The notes beneath the pieces were generated by a model. That model saw nothing but the letters and a program-made list of their open reading frames with translations, was not told the DNA's origin and ran no database searches. Both the position numbers and the translations under genes were made by a program. From Paragyromitra xinjiangensis (lineage: Eukaryota; Ascomycota; Pezizomycetes; Pezizales; Discinaceae), in the NCBI GenBank assembly GCA_038503065.1, contig JBCAMK010000004.1, forward strand, positions 1,005,001-1,069,000: a DNA stretch of 64,000 nt. The letters run 5' to 3'. Positions 32,598-46,100 of this stretch are shown here, in pieces. How positions within the stretch are numbered: the first letter of the stretch is position 1; each line of letters begins with the position of its first letter.

Positions 32598-35500
32598 TGT
32601 GTGACATCGTATAGGGATGAGGGGCGCAGGATCGATTCTGGGCCGGCGTTCTGGGGATCTTTTCCAGTCTGGCATAATTCAGGGCGTAAATTGCTGCAGT
32701 GCAAGGCTTTTTTTGGAACATGCGCATATCTGTCGATTGGGTTGTATATATATAAAATGGCGCTGCTATTGCATTAGTGAGAAAACTGCGTATAATCATA
32801 ATCCCACTTGTTCGAGAATCTCAAGCTCCCCGTATTTCTTTTTAATTCTGGGGTAAATGACCGATTCTGGTCTCGCAAAAGTGACTCGGACCTCCATTTA
32901 CATATCGTCCGAAGCCTGGACCGTCAGGGGTTCGAGATTGTGATGTCTCACCACAAGTCCCTTTTCACCCACCGTCATGGAACGGGGATTCACAGGAACA
33001 CTTCTCTAGTTCCCAGGCCAAAATCCGGAATCCGGAAACCGGATGACGACCGCCGATCTCTAAGGGTTCCAAAGGAAAAAAAACCCAGAAATACCAGGAA
33101 TTAAGAATCGGTAGGCTATGCTATGTGGACTACGCTACCAGGTAAACACGGGATTAGCCGTCGAAGCCCCTAAACGACTAAAATTTGGGACGAAAATTAC
33201 ATGGAATGCCTGCAAATTTCGGCCTCTTGGCAGCAGTGAGTACGCAGCAGAAGTCTGGGAAGGTAAGGCGTTGTGATTAGGGATGCAGGTACCTGCCTCA
33301 TGGGCTCTCACTCGACAGTGCCGAGCCGGCCGACGAGAGACAGGAGAATCAGGCCATCTTTTGCAGCCTAGCTCATGAGATGGAAGATACATGTATGCAG
33401 CTAACTAAGAGATCTAGTTCTGAGATACACACCCATACGAGATGTCTAAATGCTTGTCAAAGCGCAGATGGGACACCTTCGTAGCAGGATACATGTATGT
33501 GTATCTCTATACAAGTGGCTGTGCCTGATCAAGCCCTGAAGTGGGAATAGTTGCGTATTGAATGTCGTGTCTTAGCTAATAGTAGCACAGCGACATCCTT
33601 GCTATGACGGGTATGCGACTATGGCTACAGCAGGTTCGGCTACGGCAACAGTAGATGCGGCGGCTCTGGGTGGAGCTATACGACAACTATATCCCGTCAA
33701 TCCCGTGCAGTAATCCCGTGCTCGGGTTGGTAATCCTTGTGCAGCGCTCCAGAGCTTAATCACAGCTGACACCTATCAGACGTGCTCTACTACATACATG
33801 TAGTATAAACTGCCACGTTTTTCGGCTCCTCAAACAAACCCTTGGAAGAAAAGAAAAGAAAAACATCAATTGAACTTTGAGCTACAGTATATAATATCTA
33901 GGAGATTGCTGCCCGTTGTACCACAAAAAGTTGTCTAGGTTTGAATATCAAATCTATGCCAAGGCGTGCTCTCGCCAAAAATGGTCGGCTTTGGGAGCAC
34001 AGCATAAAACCAAGTTGTCTTATTTATTGCCCTGTGAAACCACGTCCAATGTGGCAGTAAGGTACAAGATCAGGAGTCGTCACACATCTCATTCTAACCT
34101 CTCACGGATACCTTAAACAATGGAAAGGGGCATAACGGGTGACTATTCTCTATGCCATGGAGTTGATGATACGATAGTGCTGTGATTTTCTCGTGAACAT
34201 TCCCTACCAGGTGCCAATTGCAGGAAACAGGAGTTTGATAGATTGATGAGGTGCATGGGTATATGGGAACAACTTCGTTAGGTTATCCTTTTGGGAAAAA
34301 CCCGGCATTTCCCCCGGGAACAAAACACGCGGAATAAGCCCTCAGATGTCGTTCCCTTCTGTGGCTACCCAGGCTTCCATGTACGAAAAAGGTGAGGTCC
34401 ATTCCGCAAGTCTGGAACTCGGGAATTGTAGTAAGGGGCCTGCCGATCCTGGTAAATCCGGTAGATGTACATAGCATTTGCATCCGGCCGGCTTAGTCTG
34501 TGGCCCCCATATTCTCTGGGAACGACTTTTAGAAGGTGAGCAGCCGTCAGTAAACGTCAACCCATTTATCGATAGCTTCCTCTCCTCATGCCAGAATATC
34601 CGAGTGAACGGAATGCTGGGAAACCCTGATTCCTCATCACAGTCTCAGTAATGTTGATCTCCGTGAATTGATGATGACCGGCAGCATGTAAAACAAATAA
34701 TCTAAAACTCAGGGAGGGATATCGGTAGATTCATGATGTTAGGCCGATGATCTGGATCGAGAGAGAAGAAGATGCGGCTCAGGTTACCTAGCGTCTTTCA
34801 GGCCCGTGGTTCAACTTATGCAGCTGTCGAGCTCCAAAAACGTCATTTGATCACGGGAATCGACTTATAGAGAAAAAGGAATCACTGCATGATGCACACA
34901 ACAAAAAATTGGCAAGGCAAACCTGAGCTCTCTAGGCGCGTTGTTGTTATTTCCTTTGCGCTGGCAGACACAGTTTGAGCAACTTCTATGTCCGTATTGG
35001 TGCGTCGTGAATATATATAATATCCATATTCATGGGTGAACATGACATCGGTTTGGAATCGAAATTGAGAAACATAGCTCTAACGTCGATGATGATGGCG
35101 CTTAAATAAAGGCTATTTATTGAACGAGGACGAGTATCAGGAGTTGACGCGTGATTCTCCTCCCATCGAGCTGGTGAAACTACATGTAGCTCTCAAGAAA
35201 ACAGCCGAAAACGAAAGGCTAATGGTACTCGTCTGTGCGGCGTGCTGCATGGATTTTCGAAGGGTGGGCCTCGCACTGATCCCGACACTGAGCTCTGACA
35301 CGTCTGGGGGAGAGGGGAATTTATCGCGTCGCACCAATCTAGTACAGATACATAGTCTAGTGGACTCTGCGGGCCGCATACTCCTCCTTAACTACTTCAC
35401 CAGCGGTCCCTCTTGAAGCTCAATCTTTTCGTCTGCCAAAGGATACGTCTTCTGGTTTTCAATTCTCCTCACCAGCCCCTAGATAGTGTGACGTGGGCCT

Positions 35501-36099
35501 ATCAGAACTGCTTGCTGCGGATATCCACCTTTGCAAACACTGACTTGACTGTGTGCCTTCAGGAGCACATCTGCGGATACGAAGGAAATCGGATTATCAT
35601 TATTTCAAGCATAACCGATAGGATTGATGAACTTTCCGATAATCTTAAGAGCACAGAAGTAGTAGCGATTGAGGCGGCTGTTGCTGGAAAAAAAAAGGCA
35701 TCAGGGCGTGTGGGCTTCGCGCAGAGATTTACTCTGTAGAGATTCTTTTGTTTGGCTTGTTTGTTCTCAAGGCACAAAGCCAAAGAGGAGTGTACGGCTA
35801 CCTGTTGCGAAAGTTGAGGGGTCATAGACGCCCGCGCTGATTTGCTTTGGCGTTGCCAACTCAGCAGATGCTTGCTGGCTGTGCTTTTTGCAACCTCTAG
35901 TACAGCTAGAGAGCACTCTACACTTAGCCATATTCCCTGGCTTAACTCTCGTTCATCATCAGCCTCTCGGAATTCCTACTTACATCTTCAGGTTTTTCCC
36001 CTTCTAGGCTCGTCACTTACCCATTATCCTTTAATTCTATTTCCATCTCAACACAGCAATTTTTCCGAGGGAGGAGTGAGATTCTGCGCGGACGGAATC
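32598..36099. other. Gene-poor 3.5 kb stretch before the HMT1-like gene
   Basis: No gene could be supported. Open frames at 35120-35416 and 35413-35739 overlap by four bases and have protein-like composition but no motif I recognise. The first contains YQELTRDSPPIELVKLHVAL. They may be remnants of a larger gene. A TATATATAA-like sequence lies near 35013-35021. The last 260 bases before 36100 continue the HMT1 frame upstream and may be leader. Confidence 0.4.
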
Positions 36100-39000
36100 A
36101 TGTTGCAGTCTCCAGAATCTATAAGCAAGGCGTCCCGTGCCATACATTACGTCTATCCGCCTACCCTGTTTCTTTGCTTCCTCGTCTTCCAGGGCATTAC
36201 GGTTTGCACCCTAGAGAATTTGAAAACCTCCAAGAAGATCATTCGGAAACGCCTGCTCCTCTGGCTCCAAATATCCGTTATCGTCACCTATGTGAGTTTT
36301 CCTTCTAATTGCCGTCGATCCAGGTCCCTCATACTATGCCTATAAGCCTCCTAAGACTCCGATGCTGTTGGGATCGTCAGTGCTTCCCAATTGAGATGAA
36401 TTTTCTAACTAGTTGTATTCTCAATGGCTGTAGGTAGCTGAAGCTGTGCTATTGCTGGCTAGGTCTTTGATCGAAAAGGGTTGGTACGGCCCAGAGGACC
36501 ATGTTGTAAGACTTCTATTTCTGCCTGGTTTCTTTTGGGTTTCGCTGAGCCATTGCTAGGTTTATGTTCTTTCCGCGATCCTCGTTTGGGGCGTCATCGA
36601 ACTTTCCCTCCTAGACAGCGTCAATATCGTCTGGTATCCTTATTACGGTTGTTGGTTTATATCTCTTGTCACCGAGATCTGTCTCCTTGCCATTCCTAGT
36701 TACTTTCAACTTCCCGAGAGCACTTTTCAGTATACAAAGTTTGGTATCGAGGCTATTAGGATCGTTCTTCTTGTGTCGCTACCTTCGGCGTTTTGGGGAT
36801 TCCAGAGGATTGATAATAAGAAAGAAACTGGTAACGATGAGGAGTCAGCTGGTCTACTTCCAGGAAATGGGGACGGTGCCAATAGAGCTACGAATGGTGC
36901 ATACGGCGCCATCAACCCCAATGATGCCGAAGAAAGTCCAGAAACGAGGGAAGCTAGGGCCAGGATGCTTAAGAAGATCGAGGAGAGTGGGAACTGGTGG
37001 ATATACGCCAAATCCTTTGCTGTGAGCTTTCCTGTTGGTTTTTGTGATTCGGAGGATGAATTGTCTAAGTTCTTCGATTTAGATCTTCTGGCCTTATGTT
37101 TGGCCAAGCAAAGATAGATGGCTTAAGTTCTCCATGGTCTTAGTTGGCGTGTGTCTCCTTCTCGAGCGTTTGTTAAACGTCTTGGTTCCCCATCAGCTCG
37201 GGGTTGTGACCAACGCTTTAAGCCAGGGGAATGGTAAGCTTATATGCCCTCGTTTGGTGTATAGTACAAAAGCTGATGAGAATAGGAGCTGTCCCGTGGA
37301 TTCAAGTTTCGCTATACGTTATTTACCGGTGGTTAGATTCAGGTTCTGGTATTTCAGCTTTGCAAAGATATCTCTGGATGCCCATCGATCAGTATTCCTA
37401 CCGCTCTATTACCACTGCAGCGTATAATCATGTCATGTCACTTTCTCATGATTTCCATACGAACAAAAAGACGGGCGAATTGTATACCTCAGTCAATCAG
37501 GGTCGTTCGGTCAACGGATTCATTGAGTCGGTTCTCTTCGCAGTGCTGCCTATGCTTGCGGATCTTTGCGTTGCCTTTGGGTATTTCTTTTGGGCGTTTA
37601 ATTCATACATGGCTTTGATCGTAGCGGTGGTTTCTGTGGTGTATCTATGGGTGACTACAAAGCTAGGCAGCATGAGGAACCAGATGAGAAGAGATTTTAA
37701 TGCAGTACGATATCTGTCGGCCTATACTTGATTGTGTGCTGATCACTTTTCTCTAGGCATCAAGAAAAGAAGCAAGTATCATGTGGGAGACTATGTCCAG
37801 TTGGACGACAGTAAGCGTAAGTCTGTCTCGAAAATATCACCCCAATGGGTGACTCCGTGAAGACTGACAAAGTAATCAGTACTTCAATCGCGTTCCGTAC
37901 GAGCAAGGTCGATACTCTGGAGGTATGGTTCTTTTAGTCCGTCTAGGGTTTTGAATTCCCGACTCTGAAGCTAAAATTGTGTTTTTCTGTGTCTAGCAAT
38001 CCAAAATTATCAACGTGCAGAACGCAATTGGAACATTGGTTTATCTGTCCTGAATGTTGCACAAAGTCTCATCTTCACCTTTGGTCTTCTTGGCGCCAGC
38101 TTCCTGGCTGTCTATATGGTGACTACGGGGCAGAAACAAGTCGGAAGTTTCGTGACTTTGTTATCTTATTGGGCTCAACTATCAAGTCCTTTATCGTTCT
38201 TCGCAAATTTCTATCGTAAGATCCAACAACAAATGCTTGATGCGGAGCGCCTTCTGGAACTTTTCCAGACAAAACCTACTGTTGTCGACAAACCAGGCGC
38301 AAAGGATCTTCAACTTGTTAGCGGGGAAATCGAGTTCGAAAATGTTAAGTTTTCATACGATGTCAGGAAACCCGCAATCAACGGCATAACCTTCAAAGCC
38401 CCTGGAGGGTCAACCATCGCCTTGGTTGGCGAAACAGGTGGCGGCAAGACCACATGCTTGAAATTGCTTTTCAGGTTTTTTGATGTCGATTCTGGTGCCA
38501 TCAGAATTGACGGGCAAGACATCAAAGATGTCACTGTCTGGAGCTTGCGAGAGAATATGGGTGTTGTTCCTCAGGTATGTATCTCGTCCACCGTCTTTGC
38601 TCGCAATTTCTCGTTGCGGGTCTGACAGATATATCTAGGATCCAGAACTGTTCAATGATACTATTATGAACAACATCAAATACGCAAACTTTGACGCAAC
38701 AGACGAACGTGAGTTTTAAATCATCCTACCCGTACAGACGTTTCTTACCAGGAATTAGAGGTTTATGCTGCCTGCCGAGCGGCATCTATCCACGAAAAAA
38801 TAAAAAGTTTTCCAGATGGATATCTTTCGAAGGTTGGCGAACGGGGGGTGAAACTTTCGGGTGGCGAGCTTCAAAGGGTAAGTCAAGCGTAGTTGATTTG
38901 GTTTCTGGATGTTAACAAACCTATAGGTGGCCATAGCCAGGGCCATCCTTAAGGATCCAAAAATTATTTTATTAGATGAGGCCACTAGCATGGTTGACAT

Positions 39001-40839
39001 GGAAACCGAGCGCCAGATTCAATCTGCCTTTAAGAAACTCTCAGTGGGTCGCACAATGTTTGTCGTTGCGTATGTCTAGCCTTGTCCCTAGTCTTGTGGT
39101 GTTTTGAGAATGCCCATGGTTGATAAATCGCTTCTAGGCATCGACTTTCAACAATTATGAATGCCGACCTTATCATCGTGATCAAGGATGGTGGTATCCT
39201 CGAAAAGGGTGACCATGACCAACTCATTGAACAGAAGGGCAAGTACTATCAGCTGTGGTCCAAACAGATGAAAAACGATGGACCAAAGCCTGGCGTTGAT
39301 TCAAAGGAGTTGACTATGGTCAATGACCTTTCACCGAAATCCCGAGAAGAGGAGCTTAGAAAAGCCTTGCAAAAGACGGGAGCTCGATTTCATGGTTCTG
39401 AACTGAATTTGCTTGAAGAAAGGCACGATAAGAAAGTAGACGGAAATTTCCCTCTTGCTAGTCAATCTGCTCCAGCTGCCTTTTTGAAAAACCATAGGAA
39501 AGCTGAGCTGGGACCACCGGTTGCTACTCAAGCTAACACACATGCTATGGTGAAATCTGCGAACGGTCATCCGAACATCTCTTTTGCTACCGGAGAATCA
39601 AATTCTCTCAGCAGATCTTCTCAGTCCTTTTCTAGGATTATCTCGCCTACTCAAGGCATTCTGAAGAATATTGACACAAGCAAGCAGCCAGAGAAAGGGT
39701 CCTCGTCTCCACGTCCAGTAACGCCCAAACTCTCGTCGTCGCTAAAACCCGATGCCAGAGAATTCGTCCCAAGCGAACCCGTGCCTAAGGAATATAGTCC
39801 AGCTCCGCAGCAAATCCAAATTGGGTTTACTCCTGTAGATTCCTCTTCGGTCAAGGTTCAGGATGAGGAAAAGGTGCCCACTGCTGCACCCACCTCGGAA
39901 AACGTCGATCAGACTCCCGAGGAAGAAATGTCTCCTGAAGTGCAGGAAAGGCAGGGAAATGACAGTATAGATAAACTTGAGCAGAAGATCGACAAGGGTT
40001 TGAGAATCTCCGAGGAAAAGGTGAAGGAGCTAGAGAGCAAGAAGGTAGAGGAGGCACAAAAACCTCACCCAAATCATGGAGTGCGCCTAGAAAATACCCA
40101 AGAGGAGCAACCCCCCTCTCCAACAGAGACCCAACCTGATGTCGAACTCAGGAAGAAACGTCGACGGAGCCGCCGCAGAAGTAACAAGTCAAAATCCTCA
40201 ATAGAAGAACACGATGGAGGTGTTATTGTCACCGAATTCTCCGAAGCTGTCCCGGCCATCCCTTCTCCGGCTGAAATCGAGGATAAATTTCCAATGGCAA
40301 ACCTCTCTCCACGTCCTATGGATGACACTGGGCTCTCAAATGTTGACGGAGAAGGCTCCAATGCTGCAACACCTGCTATTGCTGCAACTGACAAAAGGCC
40401 AAAGCGCCGTTTCCGCTCTAAGTCTGGGGGTAAACCACACAACCCTAGGATTGAACCCGAGAACCAAGAACCAGTTCCCCACCGGACCTCTACTCCCTCG
40501 ACCGAGATATTGCCTAGGCAATTTAAGGGGAAAACTAGAGCGAGTTCCTTTATCGAAGGTGATTATCACCCTGCATCAAGGGAAGATACTCGCCCTGCTG
40601 TAAGGGATGGAACTCAGCCTTCGATTGCTCCAAGGCAGCCCGAGACTCCAACATCCACGACCCCTTTGCTACCTAAAGGATCACTCCGCGAACAAGGTCG
40701 ACGCAAGACATGGGGAAAGTCTTATGGTTCAAAAGCCAACGGCAATGGTAATTGGAGAAGCAGAGCGGATAATGACGGTCCTAATAATGGGTCGGCAAGC
40801 ATTCACCGTAACCCCTCGGACGACGCAACTGGTACCTGA
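36100..40839 (+). CDS. hmt1: HMT1-type half ABC transporter with a long disordered tail, 1336 aa
   Basis: Twelve exons: 36100-36291, 36434-36505, 36560-37021, 37083-37233, 37286-37704, 37757-37816, 37880-37922, 37997-38574, 38639-38708, 38759-38877, 38927-39069 and 39138-40839. An N-terminal multi-helix extension (about residues 1-190, with an acidic and Asn/Gly-rich loop after it) precedes a six-helix ABC membrane domain (about 240-540) and one nucleotide-binding domain. Walker A GETGGGKT is at 611-618, signature LSGGELQR at 715-722, Walker B IILLDEA at 735-741 and switch His771 in VVAHRLS. This is the layout of S. pombe Hmt1/ABCB6-type transporters, vacuolar in yeast, which move thiol or phytochelatin-type conjugates and give heavy-metal tolerance. 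Transport domains end near residue 812. The remaining 525 residues are Pro/Ser/Glu-rich and basic (a [14 protein letters not shown] cluster), far longer than the tail of Hmt1 (about 830 aa in total). Confidence 0.9.
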
Positions 40840-42086
40840 AACAGGCATCTGCCTTCCGGCAAAATGTCTCAACAATGTTTAAAACTTCTTTTCATAGGAA
40901 TGGGATAGAAATCGGGGGTGGAAAACTTGGTAGCATAAAAGGCGGTTCAGCATTGGGGCTTCGTTTCGTTTCTTCATTCTTCGATTCGCTATGAATATTC
41001 CTCTTTTAGTTCGGTGTGTTCTTGGACAGGGCATGCATTTGCTTATCGATATTCCAATTTCTGCTTTTCTGTGCTTTTTTCCCCCGAAAAGCTGCCAAGA
41101 ACATTCGATATTTGTTCCTTCGTGTGCTAAATAATTTGGGAGGTTTGTTTTCGACGCAAGGGTAAATTTAGGGGTGTTACTCGGAAAAGTCTAGAACTTA
41201 GGTGGCTTTCGCGTTAAATTTTCTGGTTTTAGTTTTAGTTTTAGTTTTTTGCCGGATTTCATTTCTCTCCCGAACACGGCTCTTTGTTTGATAGCTTGGT
41301 TAGTGTAAAGTAGTTGTTTTAAAGCTGGATACCATAAACGAGGAGGAGTAGCTATTGAGGATGAAAATGAGAATGGCGGATAAGTGGAGGTCCTCTTTAT
41401 ATGAGGAAACTGAAGTTAGTTCCAAACCTGACCCACTCCGCGGCTGATTGCTTTGGAGGAGGCAAATCCATGTGACGTGCATTAGATGCCGCCCCCCCAT
41501 TGCAGCAGATACAGATGGGGCGCTGAGTGAGAGGGAAGTCACCGGCTTGCAGCGCCATTTACTAAAACGAATGCACGACTTGCACATACATATGTAGGTA
41601 TGGATGCTACAGTGCTTCGGGATTTTGTGGCAATGAATTAGATCCAAAATATGACATCAGGAAGCTGCAAGTGCTCACGGATGAACTAGGTACTTATCTG
41701 CTTGACCTAACCACGACTTCGCAAGTACCTACATATTTTTGGCCTATCAGGTATCCATCTAGTATAGAATTATCGCGGATGCAGGGGCCAGTTCCGCTTC
41801 ACATGCGTAATTTGCGTCCCAGATGCTTGCGGCCCGCGCAAGCTGCGGCTGCGCACGGACTATGCGGGGTCGAGGCAAAGGGTATCAGGCGATTGGCCAT
41901 CTGACCTTATCTGACTTGATTAGCGTGGCACGCCACGTTCTCGCTAAATTTAAGTTTAGTGAAGTGCATGACAAGTCATCCCATGACTATATGTGCCTGT
42001 GCGTAGCGTGCTGTTCAGAACGCCGTTCAACTGCCGGGGACCCTCACGACGCGTCTTCCCCTGCCTTGCACGGAAGAAAGACGACA
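40840..42086. other. Intergenic between HMT1-like and CENP-H-like genes
   Basis: No gene was seen. A short TTTTAG repeat occurs at about 41226-41247 (GTTTTAGTTTTAGTTTTAG). The open frame at 41671-41904 has no support. The reading frame of the CENP-H-like gene is open upstream to 41823 but looks non-conserved before 42087. Confidence 0.5.
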
Positions 42087-43116
42087 ATGTCCACTCTCCA
42101 GCAATTACAGACGGCATGCCTAGGTTTGCTGTTTTCGACGCAGGCTCACAATGTCGGTTTCGCACGGCTAGGGGTGCAGCAGGATGTGGAAGCTCTGAGT
42201 GAGAGAGAGTTGTACTTGTTGAACCTTTATGACCGGTTGGGGGAGGTCTGCCTTGAACGACGTGTGGTGGAGGCGGAACTGAAAGGTGCTAAGATCAACG
42301 GTTTGTCACTCGTTTCCTTTTGCCCCGCTTCCCTCTCTTTCCTTTTGCTCCCTTGGTTTATAGCAAGAGAGATCCTCTTGTGGTTGTTGATGTGTGGACT
42401 GACGCAAAACATGCTTTGACTTAGACACTCCCACGGGTGGCGACGACAGCCTTGAGCAGAATATCGTGGTAGCTGAAAGGGAACTTTTGCAAAGCACGGC
42501 GAATACACAGATGAAAGGGAATGTGCTGGAGACGACGTTGATCACACATCCGGTTTTAAAAGCAGTGCATTCGGGCGCCGGGAGTACGGCTAAGGAAAGG
42601 CAGGTACTCAGACATTCCATTTTTCCGTGCGGTTCTACGCACTGACGATACCTTATTCATCTATAAATCCATGAGTTATAAAGGAATTGGGCTAATGGGA
42701 GCATTTTATGACATATTATAATTAGGGCGCTACTGCCCCTCATCCAACGCCGAGATATGCTCTCGCTCACGCATGCTAACCTCTCACAAGTCCTTACCTC
42801 GACATTGGACGCTATCTCTCAAACACAAGCGAGGATCGCGGATGCACAAGTCACAAACCGGCAACTCACAGCGCGACTCTTGACGCTGACGGAGAAACGA
42901 AAAAAGGAGCGACATCGGATTGCGGGGGAGAATAACGAGAGATATGTCGAAGCGGAGAAGGAATTGAAAGAAGCTAAAATCAAATGGGAAGTGATGAGGA
43001 ATGCAGTCCAATCTATTATAGTGGGGAGTGGGGTCGACTGGAGTAGCGATAAGAGGTTACGGGCGGCAGTGTTGGCGTGTGGCGAGGATATTGAGGACGA
43101 CTATTGGTGGCAATAG
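42087..43116 (+). CDS. CENP-H-like inner kinetochore protein, 259 aa
   Basis: Proposed exons are 42087-42300, 42425-42599 and 42726-43116. The protein is mostly helical and coiled-coil. The C-terminus, M-R-N-A-V-Q-S-I-I-V-G-S-G-V-D-W-S-S-D-K followed by LRAAVLACGED, fits the C-terminal signature of CENP-H (Fta3/Mcm16), a subunit of the constitutive centromere network that helps connect CENP-A chromatin to microtubule-binding complexes. Mid-protein segments LITHPVLKAVHSGA, then ERALLPLIQRRDMLSL across the second join, also fit that family. Intron 1 is GTTTGT...TTAG (124 nt). For intron 2, a GT donor at 42604 gives the wrong phase; a GC donor at 42600 (AG/GCAGGT) with acceptor TTAG at 42725 restores frame and the conserved E-R-A-L-L-P-L-I. 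If that intron is wrong, there is a frameshift instead. Family assignment is by motif and is less certain than for the neighbours. Confidence 0.75.
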
Positions 43117-46100
43117 CTCTTTTTTTACCTCGGTGAAGCTCCTGGAGCGCGTAAATGGGGAGTAGTTCATGGAATGGCATCTAGAGGTGTGTCAGTATTA
43201 TTATTGTGATTGTTATTATTATTATTTATCTTGCAATCAGAACCCAGATATCGACACCTCCTTTTTTTTTTTTGTTTGTTTTTTGCGCCACTCGAGATTC
43301 TCACTGGTTAAAAAAGTACCCGACAGCTGCTGAAATCACAATCCATCACTCGCCGCTAGTGCACCACCTCAAATTGGCAATGTGTGGGTACAGTGGGAGT
43401 ATCGATCCCTTGCAAATTCTCTTCTTTCTGGCACACAAATGCGCACACTCAATGCGCGCCGGATCGCTCCTTCCAAACAACACGAACCCTTAGTTTCAGA
43501 TACAACGTCACACGCGATGCTACCGAGAAGCATACCCCAGTTTAGGAGTGTCTTTGATAGTGAGATCCGAAAGTGCTGTAGATGAAGCACGGGCATATGA
43601 AAGGTTTTCTCCAAAATCTAATGTTGAGACACGCCCCACACAAGTATTAATCACACAGTCAATCGCTGACCAACGTCTGGGTTCAGCCTCTGCATCACGT
43701 AAACTATCAGCCATTCAATCCAGCATTGGGCGAAGTTTTGTGAATCACTGCAGACTGATCGCTGAGAAAACCATGAAGGATGGGAATTGTGTCTGTAGGA
43801 CTGGTGGAATCATCACGAGGACGGGTCAATTGTGCCTATTTACCTGGTTTTTCCGGATTCGGAATGATTCATGGACCGGAAAATCCCTTAAGATATGAGC
43901 GTGTGGTACCATGACTCAGTGACGCGCAACATGAGGTTAATTTCTAACTCGCGAGTCTGTAGATTCGCGAGCTGTGTTTGGATCACGCCTCGCACTAATA
44001 TGAATCACTTATGGAGCGCAATCAGCGCTTACTAAATTCCTCGATACAGGAAAGTATTAGCGAGTGGTATTGGTGTTTACAAATACCTGTAATCCTGGAC
44101 AATTAGCAATCTTGATCCTAAAAGCACAAAATCTCGGACCACCGATCACTTTTAGCTCCCCCGGTCTTCTGTTCCAGGATATTTTGCCCATGAGTGCCTT
44201 TTTAAAATGTATGGCTGAGCTCCCATAATTTATTGCACGCCGGATCTATACTATAACCGTTTGCAATCGGTTGGTTTCCTGTTGGATATCCATAACTGAG
44301 TCATAATTATTTCCGACTGAGGAAGCAGGGATTACCTGGGGATTTAGAGCCACAAACTCTGACCGACCCGGTGCGTACTTGATAACCATCTTTGATCATC
44401 TTCAATACTCCTCGTCGTATTTATTAGGGTCTCACTTTGAAATCCGCAATAAAAATATAATTTAGCTCCCACATAGATTAAGGTTAGGTTTCGTCGGTTA
44501 GAACGCCAGAACCTGGCTTGGCTGGAGGCTCCGAGTTGCGCACTGGGTAGGTGGGCTCCCGAGGTATTCTAGGTATGTTTGCAAGGGTTTTCTCTCATCA
44601 GTGGTCACGGATCTGATATAAGGATCTCAGAAGCGACTTAACCATGTCATAAAGTCGGTACGTTTTCTAACGGCTCCCGATCGTGGAACACGGTAAGTGG
44701 ATGTAGCCTACTGTACTACGGGGCCCACTGGTCAAAGTGGCAATCGGCTGATCGCCGAACCGTAGTTTTTTTTGTGGAGATTGCGCCAGGGATAATGCTA
44801 GTATTGCGACAAAGATCAAGATGTCCACACCGATAGAGGTGCACGGGTATGTTTCTGCGGAAGGATCTTCCCAAATAGTGACCTGGGGGAGTATTAGGTT
44901 GATAGCAACTCTACTATTTGTGAGGATAGGTAAAAAATCAGGCGAGAAAGGTGAGATACAGGTTTGCCTCGGGGCGGATGAGATGAATAATGGGTTAGAG
45001 GCAATGCGGTTTATTCCGTTATTACAACGTATAGCAAAAAAGATCAAGAGACCGAGGTCTGTGAGCAGGGATTTGTGGCTAACCCTGCTACTAGAGTCTT
45101 CACCGAAAACTCTAAGAAGCAATAGTAGCCCGAAGCCTCAAGCCTCACATTCTCCGATCTTTTCACCGCACGCTGTAGTTACGGGTATGTCTGGTTTGAG
45201 GGAAAACTGCTCTGCATACCTCACAGAAATTTGATCTGCCACCACAGGCAACCCCCGCCAGGTGCCCTGGGGATGCGGTTGTCTCCTCAAAACAGGCGTG
45301 GGGTAATTTGAGCAGATCGACGACCAGATATAGTCTCCTGACAGCAAGAGAAAGACTTATTGTTGGCAAGGCGGTTCAACATAAAAGTCGCACAACTGAG
45401 TGCATCAAGCGGAAGCACCATTAAACGTGAGTCAAGGCCATTGCTAGTTACCTCAAGCTAGATGATGCAGGCTGCTGGAAAAAAAATCGAATCAGAACAT
45501 GATGGCTCAAACCCCTCAGGAGTCTGACGCCTCAGCAGAAGGTATTTCTGTTTCGTTCGAGGCAATGTCTTAACCCAAAATCCAACATTCAAGAACTCGG
45601 GAAATGGCGCTACGCCCCCAAGTGATCCCGCGGAGCTGAAAGGGAACAAAAACTGACCAGCGATCGTTGGTCTCCAACGTGTACGCCATGCTCGGTTTGC
45701 GGGCCTCCAAGGCTCTTTATGAATGGTTTCCGGGATTAGGCGATGATGTGCAACAACACAGGTTAGTGCTCATACGCCTCGTCGTGGACTCAAACTCCAA
45801 GTTTTTTTTAGTCACACCTGAGCTTACGTGCTGGGTTGATCCTGTGCTTCATCATGCTAAGGAGATACCTAAATATGGCCTGACTTTGCAACGTAGGGCG
45901 AATTTTCGAGGGTGGGGTGACGGAATCTTGTGGGCGAATCATTAGGTATCTAAAGTATGTGTTATGTTGAGTAACCGAAGCAGGCTGATGGCTGTCTGAT
46001 ATTCAAGTCGTTAGTAGGTTGCGTCAAGGAAACTACCTTCTGTCTCGCTATACGCCGGTGTGGGGCTGGGCACAAGACGAGACAGCCTTCTATCAGACCT

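Noticed and set aside
35120..35739. Two adjoining plus-strand frames that look protein-like
   Set aside because: No motif was recognised, and no intron joins them convincingly to each other or to the HMT1-like gene. Left as unresolved intergenic sequence.
35842..36099. In-frame N-terminal extension of the HMT1-like protein
   Set aside because: The frame is open, but the sequence is Ser/Leu-rich and not like the family. The Met at 36100 starts directly before the conserved helix region.
43948..43971. CTCGCGA...TCGCGAG inverted repeat as a terminator or hairpin element
   Set aside because: There is only a 7-bp stem and no adjacent gene end. Each arm contains its own palindrome, so chance is likely.
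44667..45234. Overlapping frames of 151 codons (minus) and 138 codons (plus)
   Set aside because: Neither has a recognisable domain, upstream leader or splice partner. Lengths are not unusual for chance in this composition, though a decayed element cannot be excluded.
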